From Desulfuromonadales bacterium (lineage in GTDB: Bacteria; Desulfobacterota; Desulfuromonadia; Desulfuromonadales; BM103), in assembly GCA_030145195.1 (NCBI GenBank), contig JAQYVY010000011.1, forward strand, positions 1 to 64,000: 64,000 bases of DNA, read 5' to 3'. The notes beneath the pieces are model-generated. The model was not told the origin of the DNA and did not search any database. It saw only the letters and a list, made by a program, of their open reading frames with translations. Within the stretch, counting starts at the first letter, position 1. Every line of letters begins with the position of its first letter. The translations under genes and the position numbers were made by a program. Below are positions 51,360-59,469 of the stretch, piece after piece.

Positions 51360-51926
51360 TTGATTGATCCCAACGAAACGAATATGCAAATGTTTGATCT
51401 CCTTGTAAATATATCCCCCAAGCAAAAAGTCTTCCTCTCCGCAGTGCGTGCGGCCATGGAGCAATGTTTTGGCGCGGATCAAAGACGCATTGATCATGCC
51501 CTGCAAGTGTCCAGATATGCTGGAAAGTTGTTGCCCTACATCGAAGCGGACCCGGTACTGACTTTAACCTCTGCGTACTTGCACGATATCGGTATCCATG
51601 AGGCAGAACGCAAACACGGCTCCAACGCTGGCAACTGGCAGGAGCTTGAGGGCCCGCCCATTGCCAGCGCAATCCTTGCTGAGCTTGGAGCCGAGTGCAG
51701 ATTCATCGAACTGGTTGCCGAGATCGTCGGCAATCATCACACCTCATGTGCCGTTGATTCTGCGGAGTTTCGTATTATCTGGGATGCTGATGCTCTGGTG
51801 AACTTTGCCGAAGTGTTGCCCGCGAAAAGTGCGGAGCAGGTTGAAGCCCTGCTGCGGCGACATATGGTCACTGAAGCCGGGTTTCAGATAGCCCGCAAAC
51901 TTTTTCTTGAAGAGGGGAAATCCTAG
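51360..51926 (+). CDS. HD-domain phosphohydrolase
   Basis: The 188-residue product has the HD motif order: RIDHALQVSRYAG, AYLHDIGIHE, VAEIVGNHHTS and IIWDADALVNFAE. It therefore binds metal and hydrolyses a nucleotide or phosphoester. The substrate is unknown. The TTG at 51360 follows AAGG. An ATG at 51384 is the alternative. It forms a tight set with ybgC (3 bases) and cobO. Confidence 0.85.
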   Translation: MIDPNETNMQMFDLLVNISPKQKVFLSAVRAAMEQCFGADQRRIDHALQVSRYAGKLLPYIEADPVLTLTSAYLHDIGIHEAERKHGSNAGNWQELEGPPIASAILAELGAECRFIELVAEIVGNHHTSCAVDSAEFRIIWDADALVNFAEVLPAKSAEQVEALLRRHMVTEAGFQIARKLFLEEGKS

Positions 51927-51929
51927 CCA

Positions 51930-52346
51930 ATGGCCGCAATGACCCTGACCCGAAGCTTTACTCTGACCGTACGCTACGCCGAAACGGACGCTCAAGGCGT
52001 TGTTCATCACGCTAACTACCTGGTCTGGTTTGAAGAGGGGCGCTCGGAATTCTTGCGTCAACAAGGTTGCTTTTACAGTGACATGGAACGAGACGGTTTT
52101 TTCGTGATTGTTGCCAAGGCTGAAGTCGATTACCGTGCGCCGTCTTATTACGAAGATCGCATCACCATTGCGACTACGCTGGAACAGGGTAAGGGGCGCA
52201 TGATGGTGTTCTCGTATCGAGCAACCAATCAAGAGGGTGTTCTGGTTGCTGAAGGACGAACCCGCCATCTGGTGCTTGATGCCGAACGTCGCATGGTGTC
52301 TGTCCCGGATAGATATGTAGAGATTTTATATAGGAAGGACTCATGA
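51930..52346 (+). CDS. ybgC: YbgC/FadM-type acyl-CoA thioesterase
   Basis: The 138-residue hot-dog protein carries the 4-hydroxybenzoyl-CoA thioesterase-like signature VRYAETDAQGVVHHANYLVWFEEGR, with the catalytic aspartate in ETDAQG. It hydrolyses acyl-CoA. The stop overlaps the next start by four bases. Confidence 0.92.
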   Translation: MAAMTLTRSFTLTVRYAETDAQGVVHHANYLVWFEEGRSEFLRQQGCFYSDMERDGFFVIVAKAEVDYRAPSYYEDRITIATTLEQGKGRMMVFSYRATNQEGVLVAEGRTRHLVLDAERRMVSVPDRYVEILYRKDS

Positions 52347-52885
52347 CGGAATCTAATAAGTTGTCTAAGGGGTTGGTTCAGGTTTACACCGGCAACGGCA
52401 AAGGCAAGACCACGGCATCTTTAGGATTGGTCTTCCGCGCTTTGGGGCACGGCCTGCGTATTCATGTGATGCAGTTTATGAAAGGGCAGACGACTTATGG
52501 TGAGCTTGAAACCGCGAAGATTTTTGCCGACAGGTTGACAATTGAGCAGGTAGGCACGCCAAAATTCATCAAGGCTGGTCAGCAAACCGCAGCGGATCGT
52601 GAACTGGCCCAGTCAGCTTTCGCCCGTGCCCAGATGCTGGTTGCCAGTGGCGATTACGATCTGGTGGTACTCGATGAGCTGAATTGTGCCATTGATTTCA
52701 ATCTGGTAGAACTTGAGGCGGTCAAAGAATTGATTCGCAGCAAACCTGCACACACCGAACTGGTCATCACCGGCCGCAATGTTCACCCTGACATCATCGA
52801 ACTGGCCGATCTGGTCACCGAGATGCGTGAGATCAAGCATTATTTTAATGCCGGGCAGGCAGCAAGGGTAGGGATAGAGTCTTAA
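52343..52885 (+). CDS. cobO: cob(I)alamin adenosyltransferase, CobO/BtuR type
   Basis: The 180-residue product has P-loop YTGNGKGKTTASLGLVFRAL, VMQFMKG, LVVLDELNCAIDFNLV and ITGRNVHPDIIELADLVTEM, all of the CobA/CobO/BtuR family. It adenosylates corrinoids for B12 coenzyme synthesis. AGGAAGGA lies directly before the ATG. No other cobalamin genes or B12 riboswitch are visible. Confidence 0.95.
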   Translation: MTESNKLSKGLVQVYTGNGKGKTTASLGLVFRALGHGLRIHVMQFMKGQTTYGELETAKIFADRLTIEQVGTPKFIKAGQQTAADRELAQSAFARAQMLVASGDYDLVVLDELNCAIDFNLVELEAVKELIRSKPAHTELVITGRNVHPDIIELADLVTEMREIKHYFNAGQAARVGIES

Positions 52886-52980
52886 AACCAGCTTATCGCT
52901 AGTCTTTGATTCTCATTGACAGTCTATAGTGATACTGCTATAAAAATTCTCCGCTTATGGCGGTTCCAATTTACACATAA

Positions 52981-53056
52981 TGCAGGTATAGCTCAGTGGG
53001 AGAGCATCCGCCTCACACGCGGAGGGCCGTTGGTTCAATCCCAACTACCTGCACCA
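52981..53056 (+). tRNA. tRNA-Val(CAC)
   Basis: The 76-base cloverleaf has acceptor arms TGCAGGT/ACCTGCA, D arm GCTCAGTGGGAGAGC, anticodon stem TCCGC/GCGGA with loop CTCACAC (anticodon CAC, valine), T arm GTTGGTTCAATCCCAAC, and an encoded CCA end. Confidence 0.97.
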
Positions 53057-53064
53057 TATAAGAT

Positions 53065-53098
53065 AGAGGATACGGCAATTTACCGTATCCTCTTTTTT
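53065..53098 (+). terminator. Rho-independent terminator of tRNA-Val
   Basis: Eleven-base arms AGAGGATACGG / CCGTATCCTCT with a seven-base loop are followed by TTTTT, eight bases after the tRNA. Confidence 0.95.
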
Positions 53099-53173
53099 AT
53101 GTCCGGGGCCTTAACCTCTGGCGGTTCACGTGAGTAATGACACGACGACCAGCAGAACCAGACAACTCAAATT

Positions 53174-53211
53174 CTAGCAACCTGTCGGACTATCAATGAA
53201 CAGGCTGCTAG
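53174..53211. repeat. CTAGCA..TGCTAG palindrome, copy 1
   Basis: Arms CTAGCAACCTGT / ACAGGCTGCTAG enclose CGGACTATCAATGA. A related copy with the shared AATGAAC.GGCTGCTAG part is at 59402-59439. Confidence 0.65.
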
Positions 53212-53309
53212 CACGACAATCCAAAATGTGAAAATGGCATGTCCTTTGCTGAATCAATAATGTGACAGCTATCCAAGTTAGCAGACCACTGCATACAGAG
53301 GAGACCGTC

Positions 53310-53459
53310 ATGAATCTGATAAATATTGATGTTGCAAAATGTGAACGTGCTGAGAAGGAAGTTATTGAAGGTCTTTGTCTTTCCTACGATATGATGAAAG
53401 GAATCTGCCTTGAGACCATGCAGGAATGCGATGGTCTCGTAAAAGCTGAAGAAAATTAG
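53310..53459 (+). CDS. uncharacterised 49-residue protein with four cysteines
   Basis: MNLINIDVAKCERAEKEVIE is followed by GLCLSYDMMKGICLETMQEC. Cysteines are spaced as C..C..C..C and could bind metal, but there is no standard ribbon spacing. GAGGAG lies seven bases before the ATG. The family is not recognised. Confidence 0.6.
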   Translation: MNLINIDVAKCERAEKEVIEGLCLSYDMMKGICLETMQECDGLVKAEEN

Positions 53460-53757
53460 AGGGATATGGCTTCAAACCCTTTTGATTGAAATGCAGACTT
53501 TCGCTGGTTTTTAGTTTCCATTAGCCTTCTTTGCTGCGCTTGTTTATTATTGGCTATTCCTGGAACCCAGGTTGCCCCGTTCCCCTTGATATTCTCCTTT
53601 TAACCGTATATTGTTACTCTGTTGTCACGCTCAGGTTACATTCTTTGGCGGACCAACAATGCAAGATTTGCGTTATTGTTCTCTTGAATGCTTTGGTTCA
53701 AGTGACAAAATATCGTAACCTGCTGAACTCGTGGAAATGAAGAGAAGTGTACAATTT
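53460..53757. other. intergenic region, nothing assignable
   Basis: A 69-codon frame (53531-53740) has no ribosome binding site and no family likeness, so I do not call it. No repeat of the families above is present. Confidence 0.4.
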
Positions 53758-54024
53758 ATGACGAACTACAGTGATTTATATCAAAAAACAATTCTTAAAT
53801 GGGGAAAGACTGCTCAATATGACCAGGCGATTGAAGAATGCGCTGAATTGATTGCATCTCTACAGCATTTTTCCCGAGGCAAAGTTGACGATCAGGCGGT
53901 TATCGATGAACTTGCCGACGTCACGCTCATGATTGGGCAACTTTCATGGATGTTTGGTCAAGAACGGGTGACGCTTGCGGTAGAGAACAAGATAGAAAAA
54001 TTGAATTTGCTGTTGGACGAGTAG
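53758..54024 (+). CDS. MazG-like nucleotide pyrophosphohydrolase
   Basis: The product has about 88 residues. The all-alpha NTP-pyrophosphohydrolase pattern has EECAELIASLQHFSRG and, one helix later, DELADVTLMIGQL, supplying the acidic metal ligands (E..E and D/E..D). It resembles the short MazG-like/phosphoribosyl-ATP pyrophosphatase relatives. The ATG at 53758 is chosen. A GTG at 53731 in the same frame is possible. Ribosome binding sites are weak for both. Confidence 0.75.
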   Translation: MTNYSDLYQKTILKWGKTAQYDQAIEECAELIASLQHFSRGKVDDQAVIDELADVTLMIGQLSWMFGQERVTLAVENKIEKLNLLLDE

Positions 54025-54169
54025 TCACCCTACAATTCATGTCTAATTTAACTCGATTTTTCCTTTAATTACTCTCTCAATCGATATTGATTTAGCTGTA
54101 TGGCTTTCTGTTTGATCTTTGTGTATACGCTTTCTCATGGATTTGTTCATAGTAAGGAGCCCCCGGTAA

Positions 54170-54874
54170 ATGATTCAGAAAAAGCTCAAAATTCTGTTGG
54201 TCGATGATGTTGACTTTTTTCGTGATGTCATGCGTGATTATTTTAAACGAACACCGGCTGATATATGTATGGCTTCCAGCGGCGAGGAAGCCATTGATTC
54301 CGCCTTGCGTGAGAGACCCGATTTGATCTATATGGATGTTTCCATGCCAGGAATGGACGGTATTGAAACCTGTAAAAAGCTAAAAAAACATCCAAGTCTC
54401 AGTAGAATTCCGGTATTGCTGGTTTTTACTCAAGATCGTGATGCAAAGATTGCTGATGTTGAAAAATCAGGTTGTGATGGTTACCTGACCAAACCCTTCG
54501 GTCGGGAAGAGTTCCTTAACCTGGGTCATCGCCATCTCTTTAATATTGAACGTCGTGAGCGGCGGGTTCCGTGTCAGATGACGGTTGATTTTGAGATCAA
54601 TGGATCTCGTTATAAGGCCCGTGGACTCGACATCAGTCTGCATGGCCTCTATGTTGAATTTCGTGACGAACTGCCGCCGAACAAGCGTGTCGAGGCCTCC
54701 TTCCTACTGCCGACCATTAGCTCAAAACCGGTCAAGCTCAAGGGCCTAATCGCCTGGGTCAATCAAGGTTTTCCGCGGCAAAATCTGACCATACCCCAGG
54801 GTTTTGGGATCGAAATTCAGTCAATCGATATGGAGTCTGTCGACATTATACGCGGTTTTTTGGAGAAGAATTGA
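54170..54874 (+). CDS. response regulator with PilZ domain
   Basis: The 234-residue product has a REC domain (1-120) with acidic LVDDVDFF, phospho-acceptor YMDVSMPG (about D58) and the lysine in YLTKPFG. A PilZ domain follows (about 125-234) with ERRERRVPCQ (the RxxxR c-di-GMP motif) and LDISLHGLYVEF (D/NxSxxG). It links phosphorelay input to c-di-GMP binding. AGGAG lies twelve bases before the ATG. It is close to the nitroreductase gene (four bases apart). Confidence 0.93.
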   Translation: MIQKKLKILLVDDVDFFRDVMRDYFKRTPADICMASSGEEAIDSALRERPDLIYMDVSMPGMDGIETCKKLKKHPSLSRIPVLLVFTQDRDAKIADVEKSGCDGYLTKPFGREEFLNLGHRHLFNIERRERRVPCQMTVDFEINGSRYKARGLDISLHGLYVEFRDELPPNKRVEASFLLPTISSKPVKLKGLIAWVNQGFPRQNLTIPQGFGIEIQSIDMESVDIIRGFLEKN

Positions 54875-54878
54875 GCTT

Positions 54879-55418
54879 ATGATTACTCCCAATATACTGG
54901 AAACACTTCGAAATCGACGTAGCATTCGTAAATTTGAAGATCGCCTTGTTGAAGCAAAAAAGGTTGATGCCCTGATCGAGGCGGCGTTACGTGCGCCCAG
55001 TTCGCGCGGTACATACCCTTGGGAGTTTATCGTTGTCACAGATCCGGTCCTGTTGCGCCGACTCGGGAAAGCTAAAGAACATGGGGCGGCTTTTCTTGCT
55101 GACGCGCCCATGGCTGTCGTGGTTGCTGCAGATCCCGACAAGTGTGATGTCTGGACGGAAGACTGTTCTATTGCCGCGATCCTGTTGCAGCTCGCAGCCG
55201 AAGAGCTTGGTCTGGGCAGCTGCTGGGCACAGATCAGGCTTCGTTCACATGACACGAAAGAGTCCGCCGAGGACTATCTCAAGAAGATGCTCTGTTTGCC
55301 TGATACCTATATCGTGGAATGTGTAATCGGTATTGGTTACCCTGGCGAGCAGAAGAGTGGGCATGCTCGGGAAAGTCTACTTTTTGAGCGTGTTCATTGT
55401 AATCGTTTTTCGGCTTAA
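54879..55418 (+). CDS. nitroreductase family protein
   Basis: The 179-residue product has RRSIRKFEDRLVEAKKVDALIE and ALRAPSSRGTYPWEFIVV for FMN binding, EELGLGSCWAQIRLR, and CVIGIGYPGEQK. It is the short single-domain form. The substrate is unknown. It is translated immediately after the REC-PilZ gene and is probably coupled to it. Confidence 0.9.
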   Translation: MITPNILETLRNRRSIRKFEDRLVEAKKVDALIEAALRAPSSRGTYPWEFIVVTDPVLLRRLGKAKEHGAAFLADAPMAVVVAADPDKCDVWTEDCSIAAILLQLAAEELGLGSCWAQIRLRSHDTKESAEDYLKKMLCLPDTYIVECVIGIGYPGEQKSGHARESLLFERVHCNRFSA

Positions 55419-55499
55419 ACAGAATCAGTGCCTCTGGCACTAGCGAAAGAGCATCTCTTTGTTATCCTCTAATTGAGCTTAACAATTGGAGGTGCAATT

Positions 55500-55718
55500 A
55501 TGACTTATAGTGAATCACGTGTTTACAAAAAGATTGAAGTGGTTGGTACTTCGCCGCTTAGTGTCGAAGGAGCCATTCAGGAAGCCGTAAGCCGCGCGCA
55601 AGGCTCTCTCAAAAGACTCTCCTGGTTTGAGGTTGAGGAAGTTAGAGGCCACATTGATGAAGACGGCAAGGTTTCTGAATATCAGGTGATTTTGAAAATA
55701 GCCTTCGAACTTTCCTGA
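55500..55718 (+). CDS. dodecin-family flavin-binding protein
   Basis: The 72-residue product (VYKKIEVVGTSPLSVEGAIQ, then SLKRLSWFEVEEVRGHIDED and EYQVILKIAFEL) matches dodecin. It assembles as a dodecameric shell that stores flavin or CoA. The key tryptophan is in LSWFEV. GGAGG lies seven bases before the ATG. Confidence 0.93.
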   Translation: MTYSESRVYKKIEVVGTSPLSVEGAIQEAVSRAQGSLKRLSWFEVEEVRGHIDEDGKVSEYQVILKIAFELS

Positions 55719-56065
55719 GCAGGCTCGTCCTTTTTAAATAATTTTATCCGAAAGATTGTGTGTCTTTGAGACAACCCTACCGGTGACATCTTTGTGCCAC
55801 TGGCAGGGTGTTTTGGCGTTATGTCCGTAGATTTAATTTCAACGCGTTGTCCAACGCAATTCCCCAATATTTTTTTAGTTTATCGAAGTCATGTCAGGTG
55901 CTTTTTGTATCCATCCGTAATGATACGTGTTTTTGCACTCCTTGACAGGTAGCCTGAATCTCGCTGTGAGAAATATTTGAGAAATTTTCGAGTTGGAATG
56001 ACTATTGCTCTTATTTACTGTAAATGCGATTCTAACAGCTATTTTTTAGAAGGAATAATTCGTTT
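55719..56065. other. intergenic region with a hairpin
   Basis: A hairpin near 55773-55811 (ACCCTACCGGTG / CACTGGCAGGGT) followed by GTTTT may end the dodecin transcript. The rest is AT-rich leader for the DUF882 gene. No gene or known RNA is recognised. Confidence 0.45.
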
Positions 56066-56644
56066 ATGCTACAAGATAAATCAACAACGTTCAACGGTAC
56101 GATGAATCGTCGCCAATTACTCAAAACTGGTCTGCTGGCTTCACTTGTTTGTTTGACTCCGATTCCCGTTTGGGCTCGTTACGACCTGCTCGGTTCCAGC
56201 GAGCGCAGTTTGAGTCTCTTTAATACTCACACCGGCGAAAAATTGAAGCGCGTTGTCTATTGGGAAGGTGGCGATTATCTGCCTGATGCATTGCACTCAA
56301 TTAGTTACCTGTTGCGTGACCATCGTGCCGATGAGGTCAAGCAGATAGACCCCCAAACCATTGACATGCTCTTTGCGTTGAAACAAAAGTTTTCGATTGA
56401 GCAGCCCTTTGAGATTATTTCCGGTTACCGCTCACCGCAAACGAACCGTTTGTTGCGGAGTGCCAGTAACGGCGTGGCTAAAAAGAGCTTTCATATGCAA
56501 GGGAAGGCTATTGATCTCCGTCTGCCTGGAGTCCCTTTGCAAACCTTGCGCAAGGCGGCTTTACAATTGAAGTTGGGTGGCGTTGGTTATTATCCAAAAT
56601 CTGATTTCGTTCATGTTGATATTGGGGCGGTACGTTCCTGGTAG
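56066..56644 (+). CDS. DUF882/YcbK-like murein peptidase (M15A), Tat-exported
   Basis: The 192-residue product has a twin-arginine-type signal NRRQLLKTGLLASLVCL. DUF882 blocks follow: ISGYRSPQTNRLL, KKSFHMQGKAIDLRLPGV (zinc His and Asp) and DFVHVDIGAVRSW (second His). It is likely a zinc LD/DD-endopeptidase of the cell wall. AAGGA precedes the ATG at 56066. An ATG at 56102 would start at MNRRQLL and equally keep the Tat motif. Confidence 0.88.
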   Translation: MLQDKSTTFNGTMNRRQLLKTGLLASLVCLTPIPVWARYDLLGSSERSLSLFNTHTGEKLKRVVYWEGGDYLPDALHSISYLLRDHRADEVKQIDPQTIDMLFALKQKFSIEQPFEIISGYRSPQTNRLLRSASNGVAKKSFHMQGKAIDLRLPGVPLQTLRKAALQLKLGGVGYYPKSDFVHVDIGAVRSW

Positions 56645-56753
56645 TAGGTCTCATCTGTGATGATGACGTCTTTATCTGATATGTGATTATTTTGATTTGC
56701 AGAGACATGTGGTTCTCAGAACTTTTGAGAGAATACACTCATTGACCATAACT

Positions 56754-56784
56754 GCCGTCATGCCTGAGCCTTCCGGCATAACGG
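56754..56784 (+). terminator. hairpin downstream of the DUF882 gene
   Basis: CCGTCATGCC / GGCATAACGG arms with an eleven-base loop, followed by TTTATT. Confidence 0.5.
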
Positions 56785-56835
56785 TTTATTGTTTGTGGTT
56801 CCCTGAGTTTTTTCGCTCTTTGGAAGGCTACTGAA

Positions 56836-57075
56836 ATGGCGCAAAAGAAGAAACAGTCCAAGCAACGCTCCTCTCAACAACAACCGCAAAAAAAACAGGA
56901 CAGTATTCTTAAGGAAGCCTGGGACAACATGTCCGAGGATTTCAATAAGTTGATGCCGGAGAAACTTCGGCAGCGTCAGGACAAGAAGAAGTTTGTGCTC
57001 TGGCTGTTTGTTCTGGAATTGCTTGTTTTTGGCGTGATCGGGAAATTCGTTTATGAATGGTGGCTGGGGAATTAA
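56836..57075 (+). CDS. small Lys/Gln-rich single-pass membrane protein
   Basis: The 79-residue product has a charged low-complexity N-terminus (KKKQSKQRSSQQQPQKKQ), a helix around AWDNMSEDFNKLMPEKLRQR, and one membrane segment (about 53-72, FVLWLFVLELLVFGVIG). Its function is unknown. It lies 40 bases before the histidine kinase gene and may be co-transcribed with it. Confidence 0.7.
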   Translation: MAQKKKQSKQRSSQQQPQKKQDSILKEAWDNMSEDFNKLMPEKLRQRQDKKKFVLWLFVLELLVFGVIGKFVYEWWLGN

Positions 57076-57115
57076 ACGATGTCTACTCTTCTATCATTAA
57101 TTAAGGTCCTTAGTC

Positions 57116-59125
57116 ATGCCAAGTGAACCGTTTTCAAAGCAAGCGGATGAATTGATCAACCAGTTGTCGTCTGGTTTGTCAGTTGCGCGCGGCGAAGATT
57201 TTTTTCCGACGATGACCAAGTCTCTGGCTTTGCTGCTTCACGCTGATTATGCCTTGATCGGTGAATTGGTTTCAACCGAGCAGGAACAGATCAGGTCTCT
57301 GGCCTTTGTTGTGGATGGGGCGCTGGCTGAAAATTTTTCTTATACTCGCAAAGATACCCCTTCTGAGCAGGTCATTAACGGTAAAGCTTCTGTTTACGCA
57401 GGGGGTATTCAGAAAAAGTTCCCGAAAGATCCGTTGCTTGTTGAACTGGGTGCTGAGGGCTATCTCGGAATCCCCCTCACCAGTTTTGACGATGAACCCC
57501 TTGGAATCGTTAGTGTCCTCTTCCGACAACCCATTTCGAACCCAACTCAAGTTGAGAAGTTACTGCGGATTTTTGCTGGTCGGGCCAGCAGTGAACTGGA
57601 ACGACGGCGATATCATGCGGTTCTTGACCGGAGGAAGCGTGAATTAAAGTTGCAGAGCCAACAAAACTTCCGCAGGTTTTACGAGAACAGCCCCCTGAGT
57701 TTTCAAACCCTTAATTCTGAAGGCCGGTTAGTCGATGTCAACCCGGCGTGGGTTGACACCTTCGGTTATCGTCGGGAAGAGATTCTCGGGCGGAAGTTCT
57801 CAGCTCTGATGACAGACGAGTCGGCAGCCTTGTTCGCACAGAGGTTTCCTCTTTTTAAAAAGCATGGGGAGGCCCGAGATGCGGCCTTTGAAATCATCTC
57901 CAAGTCTGGTCATACCTTACAAATCCTCTTGCAAGGGGGAGCCAGTTATGATGAGCGCGGAAAGTTTCAGCACTCCAACTGTATCCTCGCTGATGTGACT
58001 CAGTCACGCAGGGCCGAAGCCAGAATTCGGAAAAATGAAGAAAAGAACCGTTTGATGTCTCGGCAGTTTCAGGCCCTGCTGGACTGCATCCCTGACCGCA
58101 TCCTGCTGCTTGATCCCGAATTGCGTATCGTTTGGACGAATCAAAAAGAGGGTTTTCAGCAGACGCCCTTCCCAAAGAACCCGAAAGGGACCTTCTGTTA
58201 TGAGGCGATGTATGGCAATACCATTGCCTGCCCAAAGTGTCCGGGAGCTCAATGTTTTGAGTCAGGTGAAGTTGTGCAATACGAGCGGGTGCACCCGGAC
58301 GGTCGTATCTGGCTACAACGGGCTTTCCCGATCCGCGATGATCAAGGAAAAGTCTTCAATGTGGTCGAAATTGATCAGGACATTACGGAAAAGGTTCAAT
58401 TGCAGAATGAGACCGCCAGGACCGGTCAACTGGCATTACTCGGTGAGTTGGCGGCTGGGGTGGCCCATGAGATCAACAATCCGATTACCGGGGTGATCAA
58501 TTATGCCCAACTCCTGAAAAATCACTCCGACCAGGAAACTAAAGAACACGACTTGGCGAATCGAATCATCAAGGAAGGCGATCGTATTTCACAAATCGTC
58601 AAGCAGCTACTTTTCCTCTCCAAGGATGATCAGGGTGACCTGAAAAAAGTCGATATCACTGAAGTTTTGTCTGAAAGCCTGGCATTGATCGGCAGCCAGC
58701 TTAACAGTGATGGGATCGATATCAGTATCACTTTGTCTGAAAATTTGCCCAAGATCTCTGGTCGTCAGCAACAATTGGAACAACTCTTTATTAATATCCT
58801 CAGCAACGCTCGCTATGCCCTGAATCGTCGTTATCCGCAGAACGATACGGACAAACGGGTCGAGGTGAAGCTCAATTGCGAAAAGACTGACTCAAAATTG
58901 TGTCTGGTCGTGCGTATCCATGATCGTGGAATCGGCATCCCTGCCGATTTACTGAACAAGGTGTTGCAACCGTTTGTTACCAGCAAGTCTTCTTCCGAGG
59001 GCACTGGGCTCGGTTTGAGCATTAGCAATGATATTGTCAACAGCCATGGCGGTTCCCTGAATATTGAGAGCGAGGAGGGTGTTTACACTCAAGTGGTGAT
59101 ACGCTTCCCGGTTCAAGGCGCCTGA
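57116..59125 (+). CDS. GAF-PAS-PAS sensor histidine kinase
   Basis: The 669-residue soluble kinase has a GAF domain (about 25-170), a PAS domain (about 180-300; YENSPLSFQTLNSEGRLVDV), a second PAS (about 320-425; DCIPDRILLLDPELRIVWTN) with four cysteines FCYEAMYGNTIACPKCPGAQ, a HisKA helix with AAGVAHEINNPITGVINYAQ (phospho-His), and a HATPase (LFINILSNARYALN, HDRGIGIP, GTGLGLSIS). The cysteines could bind metal or an iron-sulphur cluster. No response regulator is adjacent. Confidence 0.93.
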   Translation: MPSEPFSKQADELINQLSSGLSVARGEDFFPTMTKSLALLLHADYALIGELVSTEQEQIRSLAFVVDGALAENFSYTRKDTPSEQVINGKASVYAGGIQKKFPKDPLLVELGAEGYLGIPLTSFDDEPLGIVSVLFRQPISNPTQVEKLLRIFAGRASSELERRRYHAVLDRRKRELKLQSQQNFRRFYENSPLSFQTLNSEGRLVDVNPAWVDTFGYRREEILGRKFSALMTDESAALFAQRFPLFKKHGEARDAAFEIISKSGHTLQILLQGGASYDERGKFQHSNCILADVTQSRRAEARIRKNEEKNRLMSRQFQALLDCIPDRILLLDPELRIVWTNQKEGFQQTPFPKNPKGTFCYEAMYGNTIACPKCPGAQCFESGEVVQYERVHPDGRIWLQRAFPIRDDQGKVFNVVEIDQDITEKVQLQNETARTGQLALLGELAAGVAHEINNPITGVINYAQLLKNHSDQETKEHDLANRIIKEGDRISQIVKQLLFLSKDDQGDLKKVDITEVLSESLALIGSQLNSDGIDISITLSENLPKISGRQQQLEQLFINILSNARYALNRRYPQNDTDKRVEVKLNCEKTDSKLCLVVRIHDRGIGIPADLLNKVLQPFVTSKSSSEGTGLGLSISNDIVNSHGGSLNIESEEGVYTQVVIRFPVQGA

Positions 59126-59273
59126 ACACTCACCATGGCGCTGCGTACTCTTCTAAGTGTTTCCGTCGCTAATTGTTAGGATGAGGTAGTCGCTGGGATA
59201 GCGTGGCAGCGGTTGCGCTGTTTTTGGGAGAATCTGCAGCAATAGAACCAGGTGAAAGTTGAACAGAAGCTTT

Positions 59274-59304
59274 GGGGGCACTGTATTTTAAATATGGTGC
59301 CCCC
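59274..59304. repeat. GGGGGCAC..GTGCCCCC palindrome
   Basis: GGGGGCAC / GTGCCCCC arms enclose TGTATTTTAAATATG. It is related in form to the GGGGACAC family with a compensated base change. Confidence 0.6.
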
Positions 59305-59401
59305 GAGTTGTTTGCGACCTTTGTCAAAGGAACAGGCTTGATCCTTTCTCTTCACTATCACGTGCAAATAGCTGCAAGAGCGATAGAATTGTAATCGATG
59401 C

Positions 59402-59439
59402 CTAGCAATATGTCAGCGGAACAATGAACTGGCTGCTAG
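59402..59439. repeat. CTAGCA..TGCTAG palindrome, copy 2
   Basis: CTAGCA / TGCTAG ends and the shared inner part AATGAAC.GGCTGCTAG match 53174-53211. It lies 31 bases before the acyl-CoA dehydrogenase start. Confidence 0.6.
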
Positions 59440-59469
59440 TCCTTTTGTCCCTCAGCCCAGGAACAATCG

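Noticed and set aside
53531-53740. 69-codon frame upstream of the MazG-like gene
   Set aside because: There is no start signal and its composition is unlike neighbouring genes. It overlaps the MazG-like frame's possible leader.
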